This document shows positions 1 to 5,274 of a DNA stretch of 5,287 nucleotides, in pieces. The position numbers and the translations under genes were made by a program. This DNA comes from an uncultured Clostridia bacterium (GTDB lineage Bacteria; Bacillota; Clostridia; Oscillospirales; Acutalibacteraceae). The DNA is taken from NCBI GenBank assembly GCA_947628595.1, contig CANRAN010000098.1, positions 1 through 5,287 of the forward strand, given 5' to 3'. Each line of letters starts with the position of its first letter. The first letter of the stretch is position 1. A model generated the notes under the pieces. That model did no database searches. It saw only the letters and a program-made list of their open reading frames with translations, and was not told where the DNA came from.

Positions 1-1650
1 CGTTGAGTTATTTACAAGAGAAGCATCCGTTACATTAAGCACCTGCGTAGAATATGAAGAGCTTCCTTCGCCATCGGTAACAGCTACACGAAATTCATAC
101 GTACCGGAACTTGTCGGCTTATACGAACAGGAGTTTGTTGAACCTTTGGCATTAATTATTGTGTATGCAGATGATCCGGGTTTTTTTACGGATATCTCAT
201 AAGAGTAGGGTAAAACACCACCTGTTGCAGAACCTACCACATTAACAGTATTTCCAAGAGTGATTGGAGATGGACTTACTTTAACAGTACTGTTTAGTGC
301 CGAACTAACATTGATATCTACATTTCCCACTGTTGTTATACCTGAACTGTCATTTGCAGTAACCCTTACGGTATAACTCCCTACCTTTGAAGGCTTGAAC
401 GTAGCCTTGTTTGACGTACTCGCAGCTTGTAGGGTTGTGTATGCAGATGAACCTAATGTGGCATATTCAAATTTATACTTAATTGGAGCACTTCCGTTTG
501 TGACAGTTGCGACTATTGAAGCACTCTCACCAAGTGTCATATTGGTTTTATCCGATTTTACAGTCAGAACAGAGGCACTCTCATTCTTTATAATATTGAA
601 TTTGACTGTAACACTCTGACCTATATATGCACCCATGCCCTTAACCTCGACCAAAGCCTGTCCGACATTTATGTTATTACTGTAAGTCAAAGTATAATGT
701 GTTCCGGCTTGAAGCTCTGCACCGTTTGATGACTTAACCGTAACCTGTGGAGTGAGTGCCTTTCCGGTATAGATCTGATCCGGTATCGGGGATACAACAA
801 GATCCCCCGCACTATTAGGAACGACCGTATATTCCGCTTTCGCACCAATTGAGGGTGCATACATAAAGTAAACTCCTATCGTCGCATAACCTTTTTTGAG
901 AGTAAGTATCCTGTTTGGATTTGTTACCTTGATAACTGCCGAGTTTGTCGTTGTTATGTAGGTATCCCCTGTTACATATGCGGTATATTCCGTATCATTC
1001 TTATTTGAAACAAGGAATCTCACAGGCAAATCGCTGCCTACTTCTATATTACTGTTGGCTGCGGGACTCAATACCAGATTACTCAGATATTCGGTACTGC
1101 ATTTTGTCGGCATATCCAACTTAACATTTGATTGTGTAAGTACAGAAGGATCAACCTCATTTGCAGCCTTGTACGAGGTAACTATCGTCATGTAATTAAT
1201 GCTGTTCCTGCCCCCGATATAGCCCACTCCTATGGATTTTATCGATGATGACATTATAACGCTATTTTTTTCATTGACAACTGAGTTTCTGCTGATAATC
1301 TGACCATATGCAATTGAAATATACTGCACATTATACTTTCCTCCGATTATGCTTGTTCCGTCCAGATTACCATTTCCGATATGCACGGAAAGCTCCGCAG
1401 AATGTTTCATCGCAAGCTCCATAAGATCAGCATCCATAACAAGTTCTGAAAGATCGTTGCTCATACGCAGATCATTTATGTATCCCAGCCATTTTGCTGC
1501 CTCTTTATATTTTTTCGTAATTCCGGCAATATTGATATCGACTATTGAATCCTCCGCCTGTACTGTAAGAGGTGTAATGATAAAAACAGGCAAAATCATC
1601 AAAAAGATCAATACCGAACACAGGATACGTATTGATTTCTTTATAGCCAT
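1..1650 (-). CDS. Secreted CAP/SCP-like protein with Ig-like repeats (N-terminal part, runs off left edge)
   Basis: An open frame of 550 codons reads without a stop to the left edge, so the C-terminus is missing. Residues 1-32 form a signal peptide: K4-K5 and R8, a hydrophobic core at 9-28, and probable cleavage after V-Q-A. Residues about 50-160 resemble a CAP/SCP (YkwD-like) domain: a first helix YINDLRM at 57-63, a second helix LMELAMKHSAELSVHI at 76-91 with H83, E86 and H90, and a late strand SIGVGYIGG at 139-147. The middle of CAP is short, so activity is uncertain. Residues 165-280 look like an Ig/BIG-type fold. Residues 284-352 match the clostridial Ig-like domain (IPDQIYTGKALTPQVTVK). 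Two Ig-like repeats follow at about 358-447 and 449-541, each with an SSAYT segment 92 residues apart. The likely role is an extracellular or wall-associated adhesin or enzyme. ATG at 1650 is chosen; GTG at 1653 is directly in front of it, in frame, and sits nearer the AAAAGGA ribosome site. Confidence 0.8.
   Translation of the reverse strand, partial: MAIKKSIRILCSVLIFLMILPVFIITPLTVQAEDSIVDINIAGITKKYKEAAKWLGYINDLRMSNDLSELVMDADLMELAMKHSAELSVHIGNGNLDGTSIIGGKYNVQYISIAYGQIISRNSVVNEKNSVIMSSSIKSIGVGYIGGRNSINYMTIVTSYKAANEVDPSVLTQSNVKLDMPTKCSTEYLSNLVLSPAANSNIEVGSDLPVRFLVSNKNDTEYTAYVTGDTYITTTNSAVIKVTNPNRILTLKKGYATIGVYFMYAPSIGAKAEYTVVPNSAGDLVVSPIPDQIYTGKALTPQVTVKSSNGAELQAGTHYTLTYSNNINVGQALVEVKGMGAYIGQSVTVKFNIIKNESASVLTVKSDKTNMTLGESASIVATVTNGSAPIKYKFEYATLGSSAYTTLQAASTSNKATFKPSKVGSYTVRVTANDSSGITTVGNVDINVSSALNSTVKVSPSPITLGNTVNVVGSATGGVLPYSYEISVKKPGSSAYTIINAKGSTNSCSYKPTSSGTYEFRVAVTDGEGSSSYSTQVLNVTDASLVNNST
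79..301 (-). repeat. Ig-like tandem repeat unit 2 (codons about 450-524 of the CAP protein)
   Basis: This is the second copy of the Ig-like module, with core VKVSPSPITLGNTVNVVGSA, then LPYSYEI, SSAYTII and GTYEFRVAVTDGEG. The protein has diverged from unit 1 while keeping the same order of strands, so duplication is not recent except around SSAYT, where 14 bases are identical. The reading frame continues past base 1, so further units may follow outside the window. Confidence 0.6.
355..577 (-). repeat. Ig-like tandem repeat unit 1 (codons about 358-432 of the CAP protein)
   Basis: This is the first of two related extracellular modules in the CAP-Ig protein. Its core reads TVKSDKTNMTLGESASIVAT, then an IKYKFEY strand, the SSAYTTL segment, and a closing GSYTVRVTAND strand. 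It aligns with the following module: the T-L-G-x-(S/T) turn, the P-(I/Y)-x-Y strand, SSAYT, and G-(S/T)-Y-x-(V/F)-R-V-x occur in the same order. The two modules share the 14-base stretch GTGTATGCAGATGA (plus-strand reading) at 437-450 and 161-174, exactly 276 bp (92 codons) apart. The boundaries are approximate. Confidence 0.6.
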
Positions 1651-1686
1651 CACAGCCACATCCTTTTCAATTTATTTTATATATAA

Positions 1687-1715
1687 ATTGTACTATAAAA
1701 AATAATACATTACAA
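1687..1715 (-). promoter_or_regulatory. Sigma-A type promoter of the CAP-Ig gene
   Basis: On the minus strand a -35 box TTGTAA (1715-1710) is followed by exactly 17 bp and a -10 box TACAAT (1692-1687). These match the consensus at 4 of 6 and 5 of 6 positions. Transcription would begin near 1680, giving a leader of about 30 nt that carries AAAAGGA before the start codon. The CAP gene therefore need not rely on read-through from the cytidylyltransferase gene, which ends only about 110 bp upstream. Confidence 0.65.
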
Positions 1716-1716
1716 T

Positions 1717-1759
1717 AATTTTTCCATTTGCTCTATTTACAAAAAAAATTTTTCCATTT
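1717..1759 (-). repeat. Two perfect 13-bp direct repeats upstream of the CAP promoter
   Basis: AAATGGAAAAATT (minus-strand reading) occurs at 1759-1747 and again at 1729-1717, with starts 30 bp apart, close to three helical turns. The proximal copy ends one base before the -35 box of the CAP promoter; the distal copy overlaps the last base of the cytidylyltransferase stop codon. The position fits an activator site or an UP-element-like A-tract, but the binding factor is not recognisable. AT-rich composition makes chance more likely than usual, although identity over 13 bases with the GG dinucleotide is notable. Confidence 0.5.
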
Positions 1760-2457
1760 TATGCATTATGTCGTATAAATGCGGTTGCCGTTTCAAAATC
1801 ACTTGGATATGTAAGCTTTATGTTCGTTTCCTCTCCGGCAATAATATGGACACTCTTACCATTCATATAAAAAAGCTTACAGGCATCAGTTATTTTCCGA
1901 CGTTCCTCCTGTGTCACAGATACAAGCATTTTTTTAAATTCGCCAAGCCTGAACGTCTGCGGTGTCTGAACCTTGAACATTTTTTCTCTGAGAGGAAAAT
2001 CCGACACAATTTTTCCATCCTCTGATAATATAATCGTATCGGTTGCAGGCAACGCCGCTGTACATATATCGCAATATTCCATTGCCGCTATACTGTCATC
2101 TATCATTCTGTGATTTATAAAGGGACGGACGGCATCATGTGTAAGCAATATTTCATCTTTCCCCGAATTCAGCCTATCCTCCGCATAGTTTATTATATTG
2201 GTTATAGTATCATTTCTGTCATATCCACCGTTTGTCAGATATACTCCCCCATTAAAATATTTTTTTATCAATTCGTCCATATAATCATACCAATCAGGAT
2301 TTATTCCCACAATTATACTTCGGACATCCTTATGCGAAGCAAATCCCTTTATAGTACGTATTATCACAGGCTCTCCGCACAGATCCAAAAATTGTTTCGG
2401 CATATCTGTCCCCATTCTTGAACCGATACCTCCTGCAACTATTCCTGCAAGTGCCAT
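1759..2457 (-). CDS. IspD/TarI-family cytidylyltransferase (D-ribitol-5-phosphate or 2-C-methyl-D-erythritol 4-phosphate), TarI-like
   Basis: This complete 232-residue cytosolic enzyme has the length usual for the family. It transfers CMP from CTP to a polyol phosphate: ribitol 5-phosphate giving CDP-ribitol for wall polymers (TarI), or methylerythritol 4-phosphate in isoprenoid synthesis (IspD). The N-terminal nucleotide motif is VAGGIGSRMGTDMPKQFL (7-24), with R14 and K21 matching the catalytic Arg/Lys of IspD. HDAVRPF (107-113), QTPQTFR (164-170) and NIKLT (212-216, K214) complete the active site. GGYDRNDTI (77-85) and ITDACKLF (189-196) are closer to TarI than to the usual IspD forms (GGxxRxxSV, TDDAS), so TarI-like is preferred, but substrate cannot be settled from sequence. 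The start is ATG at 2457, with GGGGAG six bases upstream. It has its own promoter and is followed on the same strand by the CAP-Ig gene. Confidence 0.9.
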   Translation of the reverse strand: MALAGIVAGGIGSRMGTDMPKQFLDLCGEPVIIRTIKGFASHKDVRSIIVGINPDWYDYMDELIKKYFNGGVYLTNGGYDRNDTITNIINYAEDRLNSGKDEILLTHDAVRPFINHRMIDDSIAAMEYCDICTAALPATDTIILSEDGKIVSDFPLREKMFKVQTPQTFRLGEFKKMLVSVTQEERRKITDACKLFYMNGKSVHIIAGEETNIKLTYPSDFETATAFIRHNA

Positions 2458-2499
2458 TTTTATCTCCCCTTCTTACTTGATTTTAAATTCCCGATTAAT

Positions 2500-2528
2500 A
2501 TTATACCATTCGGTAATAAATATGTCTA
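2500..2528 (-). promoter_or_regulatory. Sigma-A type promoter of the cytidylyltransferase gene
   Basis: On the minus strand, TAGACA (2528-2523) lies 17 bp before a perfect TATAAT (2505-2500). Initiation would be near 2493, leaving a leader of about 36 nt that ends with the GGGGAG ribosome site. This is the best consensus -10 in the window. Confidence 0.75.
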
Positions 2529-2546
2529 TTAATTAAGATAGGATAA

Positions 2547-2575
2547 TTGACAAAATCCGAATTATGTTATATTCT
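2547..2575 (+). promoter_or_regulatory. Sigma-A type promoter of the TraB/GumN lipoprotein gene
   Basis: A perfect TTGACA (2547-2552) is followed by 17 bp and TATTCT (2570-2575, 4 of 6). Transcription would begin near 2582, giving an unusually structured leader of about 79 nt. Its -35 box is 18 bp from the -35 box of the opposing promoter, with the palindrome TTAATTAA (2529-2536) between them. Confidence 0.6.
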
Positions 2576-2606
2576 ATATGATGATAGAATGTGTGTTATT
2601 GTTTAG

Positions 2607-2642
2607 GGATATTCTGATATACGGATATCCGATCTGACGGAT
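2607..2642 (+). promoter_or_regulatory. Structured 5' leader of the TraB gene with overlapping hairpins
   Basis: Three consecutive 8-base units GATATTCT, GATATACG and GATATCCG start at 2608, 2616 and 2624. Two stems compete: GGATAT (2607-2612) with ATATCC (2625-2630), and ATCCG (2627-2631) with CGGAT (2638-2642) around a 6-base loop. Both use bases 2627-2630, so they exclude each other. The second ends about 8 bases before the GGTGGTG ribosome site (2650-2656). No known riboswitch family is recognised, and the stems are short. Confidence 0.3.
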
Positions 2643-2660
2643 TGAATTGGTGGTGTAATA

Positions 2661-3845
2661 ATGAAAACAAATAGAATATTTGCCGCACTTACTGCGGTAG
2701 TTATATGTACCTCCGGATGTATTGCCGGGTGTTCATCCTCTTCTGATAATGAACAAACATCAAAGACTTCTGTTACCGAAAGCTCTGTAACTTCCGAGCT
2801 GTCAGCCAACGAAAGTAGTGCTGATGATGAGGAAATCTCAGACGTACAATCAAAAAACGAATCCCCTCAAACCTCAGAGCAAAGTTCTGCACCCGCAAAA
2901 AGTAATATAACGCCCGCTGTTTGGCAGGCAACAGACAGTAGGGGAAACAGTGTTTACATGATGGGAACAATCCACGTAGCAGATAAGGACGCCCTTGTAC
3001 TGCCGGATTATTTCGAGGCTGCCTATGCAAAATGTGATGCACTCGCAGTCGAATGTGATGTATCATCGGCGAATTTTGATTTGTCAATATATAGCAAGTA
3101 TATGTACACAGACGGTACTACTATCAAGGATCATGTTCCGGAGGAACAATATAATGCTGCTGTCAGGACACTCACTGAAGCAGGAGTATATATGTCTGCC
3201 TTTGATTATATGAAGCCGTTTATGTGGAGTGAATATGTTGAGCTTGCAGCAGCAGGAGAGGCAGGTCTTTCTTCAAACTACGGCATTGATGTCAATATGA
3301 TTAAACGTGCCAAAAGTGACGGTAAGGAACTGTTGGAGCTTGAATCCGTTGATTTTCAGCTTGAGTTGCTTGCAAATCTCTCCGATGATATACAGGCTAT
3401 GCTGTTTGAAGAGATTGCTTATGACGGGGTTATGGAGGATTACAAAAAGCTACTTGCAGAAACCTATGCGGAATGGAAAAATGGTAATGATATTTCCGAG
3501 GCATCAGAAAGTCCGACTGAAAGCTCAGTAGACGAGGAAACCCTCAAATTGGCGGAAGAGTATAACAAAATTCTTATTGACGACAGAAATGTAGGAATGG
3601 AAGAAAAAATCAAATCATATATGGAGGACGGCAAAAAGGTTATGGTTCTCGCCGGTACAGCGCATTTTTACGGTGAAAAGGGAATTATAAGTCTTTTGGA
3701 AAATGACGGCTACACCATACGGAAGCTTACCCCGGAGGATGCCAAAGATTTTGTGGTATCGGAGCAGCCCTCTGAAATTGAAGAAGGCTCCGTTGAGCAA
3801 TCCGCAGCAATTGAAACCGATCCCGGAATGCCGAGAGCGGCATAA
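2661..3845 (+). CDS. TraB/GumN family lipoprotein
   Basis: This is a complete 394-residue protein. A lipoprotein signal occupies residues 1-24: K2 and R5, a hydrophobic stretch at 6-18, and lipobox I-A-G-C with lipidated C24 (C20 in T-S-G-C is a weaker alternative). A Ser/Glu/Asn-rich linker follows (25-85), as expected for a protein held on the outer face of the membrane. The TraB/GumN domain spans about 90-357: MGTIH (101-105), AVECDV (129-134), GID (208-210 region), LESVDFQ (227-233), the DRN motif with R309-N310, and AGTAHFYGEKG (331-341). The G-T-I-H, E131, R309 and A-G-x-x-H signatures are those of the wider TraB/PrgY/GumN/TIKI superfamily, in which TIKI is a metalloprotease; enzymatic activity here is inferred only. 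A Ser/Glu-rich insert lies at about 275-293 and an acidic tail at 358-394. The start is supported by GGTGGTG upstream and by the signal sequence. It precedes the MBL gene by 107 bp with no separate terminator. Confidence 0.88.
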   Translation: MKTNRIFAALTAVVICTSGCIAGCSSSSDNEQTSKTSVTESSVTSELSANESSADDEEISDVQSKNESPQTSEQSSAPAKSNITPAVWQATDSRGNSVYMMGTIHVADKDALVLPDYFEAAYAKCDALAVECDVSSANFDLSIYSKYMYTDGTTIKDHVPEEQYNAAVRTLTEAGVYMSAFDYMKPFMWSEYVELAAAGEAGLSSNYGIDVNMIKRAKSDGKELLELESVDFQLELLANLSDDIQAMLFEEIAYDGVMEDYKKLLAETYAEWKNGNDISEASESPTESSVDEETLKLAEEYNKILIDDRNVGMEEKIKSYMEDGKKVMVLAGTAHFYGEKGIISLLENDGYTIRKLTPEDAKDFVVSEQPSEIEEGSVEQSAAIETDPGMPRAA

Positions 3846-3874
3846 TTCTCGCTGCCTTGTCTGTGTTAGTAATG

Positions 3875-3888
3875 TACAAATATTTGTA
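3875..3888. promoter_or_regulatory. Perfect 14-bp palindrome, possible operator
   Basis: TACAAATATTTGTA is its own reverse complement with no spacer. It sits between the TraB stop and the MBL promoter, centred about 60 bp before the predicted MBL transcription start, a position typical of class I activator sites. It also overlaps a weak TATAAC -10-like hexamer (3887-3892). The cognate regulator is not recognisable. Confidence 0.35.
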
Positions 3889-3906
3889 TAACGAATATTT
3901 AGGTAC

Positions 3907-3935
3907 TTGTAGTCCCTTCTGATTTATGCTAAAAT
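3907..3935 (+). promoter_or_regulatory. Extended -10 promoter of the MBL/DUF3006 operon
   Basis: TAAAAT (3930-3935) is preceded by TGC, giving an extended TGn -10 element, and lies 17 bp after a weak -35 TTGTAG (3907-3912). Initiation would fall at about 3941-3943, so the mRNA would start at or just inside AGGAGGGG, with a leader of only about 10-12 nt. The -10 lies inside the loop and inner stem of the hairpin listed next. Confidence 0.55.
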
Positions 3936-3950
3936 AAGTCAGGAGGGGCT
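3911..3950 (+). promoter_or_regulatory. 17-bp hairpin sequestering the MBL ribosome-binding site
   Basis: The arm AGTCCCTTCTGATTTAT (3911-3927) pairs without bulges with ATAAGTCAGGAGGGGCT (3934-3950); 14 pairs are Watson-Crick, three are G-U (3913/3948, 3918/3943, 3923/3938), and the loop is GCTAAA. The whole AGGAGGGG ribosome site (3941-3948) is inside the stem, three to four bases before the ATG. In read-through RNA from the TraB gene it should block translation of the MBL gene. It could also act as a weak intrinsic terminator, but only three U follow it before the ATG. Confidence 0.65.
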
Positions 3951-3952
3951 TT

Positions 3953-4840
3953 ATGAAAAGAAAAAAAACATTATCCGTATCCGCCGCATTGGTTGTTCTT
4001 GTTCTGGTTTGCCTTGGTATATTTTCATTTGGTATTTCAGATTATAATACAAAAAACAACAGCGAAGCTCATACAGAAAAAATTATAAGTCACTACATAG
4101 ATGTGGGGCAGGGCGACAGCGAGTTTATTGAATTTCCTGACGGAAAGACAATGCTGATTGATGCAGGAACCAACAAATACGGAGAGACGGTGGTCGATTA
4201 TGTAAAAAATCTCGGTTATTCGAAAATTGATTATCTTGTAGGCACACATCCCCATGCAGATCATATCGGAGGAATGGCAGATGTCGTCAATGCCTTTGAA
4301 ATAGGCAACATTTATATGCCGAAAGTCGGCACCAATACAAAAACGTTTGAAAATCTCCTTGACACTATACAGTCCAAGGATATGATAATAAACACAGCCA
4401 AGGCAGGAATGAATATCGTGTCCTCGGATGAAAATGATTACAGTGCAGATATTCTTGCACCGATAAAGGATGAATATGATGATCTCAATAATTATTCGGT
4501 CGTTATAAAAATAACTTACGGTGACAGCAAATTTCTATATATGGGTGATGCCGAGAAAGAGATAGAAGATGAATTGATTGACAGCGGGGCTGATGTTAAA
4601 GCAGATGTCATAAAGGTAGGTCATCATGGCAGCAATACATCTTCGTCATCCGACTTTGTTAAGTCGGTCGGTGCGGATTATGCTGTATTTTCTGTCGGAA
4701 AGGATAACGATTACGGACATCCGCATTCTCAGACAGTAAAGCGCTGGAAAAACATTGGAGCCGAGATATACAGAACAGACGAACAGGGCACAATAATTAT
4801 AAGCTCAAATGGAAGTGATATTACGGCAAGTGCCGCATGA
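3953..4840 (+). CDS. ComEC/Rec2-like MBL-fold metallohydrolase, membrane-anchored or secreted
   Basis: This complete 295-residue protein resembles the detached C-terminal metallo-beta-lactamase domain of the DNA-uptake channel protein ComEC, without its membrane-channel part. Residues 2-5 are basic and 7-28 hydrophobic, giving an uncleaved anchor or a signal peptide; C20 lacks a good lipobox. The domain starts with HYIDVGQGDS (47-56) and LIDAG (68-72). Metal ligands are THPHADHIGG (98-107: H99, H101, D103, H104), D199 in MGDAEKE and H224 or H225 in GHHGSN, ending with a ComEC-type HPHS (256-259). All expected ligands are present, so a catalytically active phosphodiesterase or nuclease on the outer face is plausible; the substrate is unknown. 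The start has AGGAGGGG at good spacing. Codons 3-6 hold a run of eight A (3961-3968), a possible slippage site. The DUF3006 gene follows after 16 bp, so the two form an operon. Confidence 0.88.
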   Translation: MKRKKTLSVSAALVVLVLVCLGIFSFGISDYNTKNNSEAHTEKIISHYIDVGQGDSEFIEFPDGKTMLIDAGTNKYGETVVDYVKNLGYSKIDYLVGTHPHADHIGGMADVVNAFEIGNIYMPKVGTNTKTFENLLDTIQSKDMIINTAKAGMNIVSSDENDYSADILAPIKDEYDDLNNYSVVIKITYGDSKFLYMGDAEKEIEDELIDSGADVKADVIKVGHHGSNTSSSSDFVKSVGADYAVFSVGKDNDYGHPHSQTVKRWKNIGAEIYRTDEQGTIIISSNGSDITASAA

Positions 4841-4856
4841 TGGAGGAAAGAAAAAA

Positions 4857-5186
4857 GTGAAAGTTATTATAGATCGTTTTGAAGGCAACTTTGCTGTTGT
4901 AGAGTCAGAAAGCGGCAGATTTTTCAGAATACCCGATATTCTGATACCGGACGGCAAGGAGGGTGATGTCGTTCTCATAACGGCAGGAAAGGTCTCGCAG
5001 TTCCTTGTTGCAAGTCTGAATGATGAGTATGTTTATGTTCTTACTCCCGACGGCAAATACTCTATGCCTAAGGCATTGAGTGACGGAGCAAAACCGGGCG
5101 ACAGTCTTTGTGTTGAAGTTGATTCTGTTTTCACGGAATTAAGACAGGATAAAATTCACGGTCTTATGGGATTGCTTTTTAAGTAA
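4857..5186 (+). CDS. DUF3006 family protein, apparently with two tandem modules
   Basis: This 109-residue protein has no signal peptide or membrane segment. Its N-terminus KVIIDRFEGNFAVVE (2-16) is the DUF3006 signature, followed by IP (25-26) and KEGDVV (34-39). DUF3006 proteins are small, of unknown function, and often found beside ComEC-like MBL genes, as here. The second half repeats the pattern: YVYVLTPDGKYSMP (58-71), AL (73-74) and AKPGDSL (78-84), offset by 45-46 residues (P26/P71, L29/L74, G36-D37/G81-D82), but without the D-R-F-E-G start. This makes it longer than a typical single-module member. The GTG at 4857 is chosen because the DUF3006 match begins there and GGAGG lies at 4842-4846; the in-frame ATG at 4809 is inside the MBL gene and adds residues unlike the family. 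Confidence 0.85.
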   Translation: MKVIIDRFEGNFAVVESESGRFFRIPDILIPDGKEGDVVLITAGKVSQFLVASLNDEYVYVLTPDGKYSMPKALSDGAKPGDSLCVEVDSVFTELRQDKIHGLMGLLFK

Positions 5187-5193
5187 CAGATTT

Positions 5194-5220
5194 ACCGGAC
5201 AGCGAGGCTGTCCGGTTTTT
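5194..5220 (+). terminator. Intrinsic terminator of the MBL/DUF3006 operon
   Basis: The arm ACCGGACAGC (5194-5203) pairs with GCTGTCCGGT (5207-5216) as a perfect 10-bp GC-rich stem with a GAG loop, followed immediately by a T run (5216-5220). It begins 7 bp after the DUF3006 stop codon, the expected place for the end of this transcript. Confidence 0.92.
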
Positions 5221-5230
5221 CATAGTATGC

Positions 5231-5274
5231 AAAACCTCCGCCGTGCCTTTTCGGGGTGCGGCGGAGGCTGTTTT
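5231..5274. terminator. Second, symmetric (bidirectional) intrinsic terminator
   Basis: CCTCCGCC (5235-5242) pairs with GGCGGAGG (5260-5267), with further pairing inward through GTGCC and GGGGTGC including G-U pairs. AAAA precedes the stem and TTTT follows three bases after it. On the minus strand the T run directly abuts the stem, so it fits best as the terminator of a convergent gene lying to the right of the window, while backing up the first terminator on the plus strand. No coding sequence can be supported in 5187-5287. Confidence 0.8.

Noticed and set aside
161..450. The 14-base identity at 161-174 and 437-450 as a recombination or attachment site
   Set aside because: It falls at the same codons (SSAYT) of two homologous Ig-like repeats, so protein duplication explains it.
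395..619. 74-residue plus-strand open frame inside the Ig-like repeats
   Set aside because: It is antisense to a continuous minus-strand frame with clear Ig-like domains and has no matching ribosome site.
1349..1705. 118-residue plus-strand open frame
   Set aside because: It lies antisense to the signal-peptide and CAP region of the minus-strand gene, runs into the AT-rich promoter, and its translation has no recognisable domain; a shadow frame.
1741..1753. A-run followed by T-run after the cytidylyltransferase stop as a terminator
   Set aside because: AAAAATTTTTTTT has no GC stem or loop, so it is unlikely to terminate transcription; read-through into the CAP gene remains possible.
2100..2430. 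Possible plus-strand frame antisense to the cytidylyltransferase
   Set aside because: It mirrors the conserved enzyme frame, has no family features and no promoter.
2603..2809. 68-residue minus-strand frame across the TraB leader and signal peptide
   Set aside because: Antisense to the lipoprotein signal and Ser/Glu linker; low complexity comes from the complement of the linker.
3887..3892. TATAAC as the -10 of the MBL gene
   Set aside because: No reasonable -35 box lies 16-18 bp upstream, and the extended TGCTAAAAT farther down is better, although a minor start cannot be excluded.
4809..4856. Earlier ATG start for the DUF3006 gene
   Set aside because: It overlaps the 3' end of the MBL gene, has no ribosome site, and the extra 16 residues are not part of the DUF3006 pattern; GTG at 4857 follows GGAGG.
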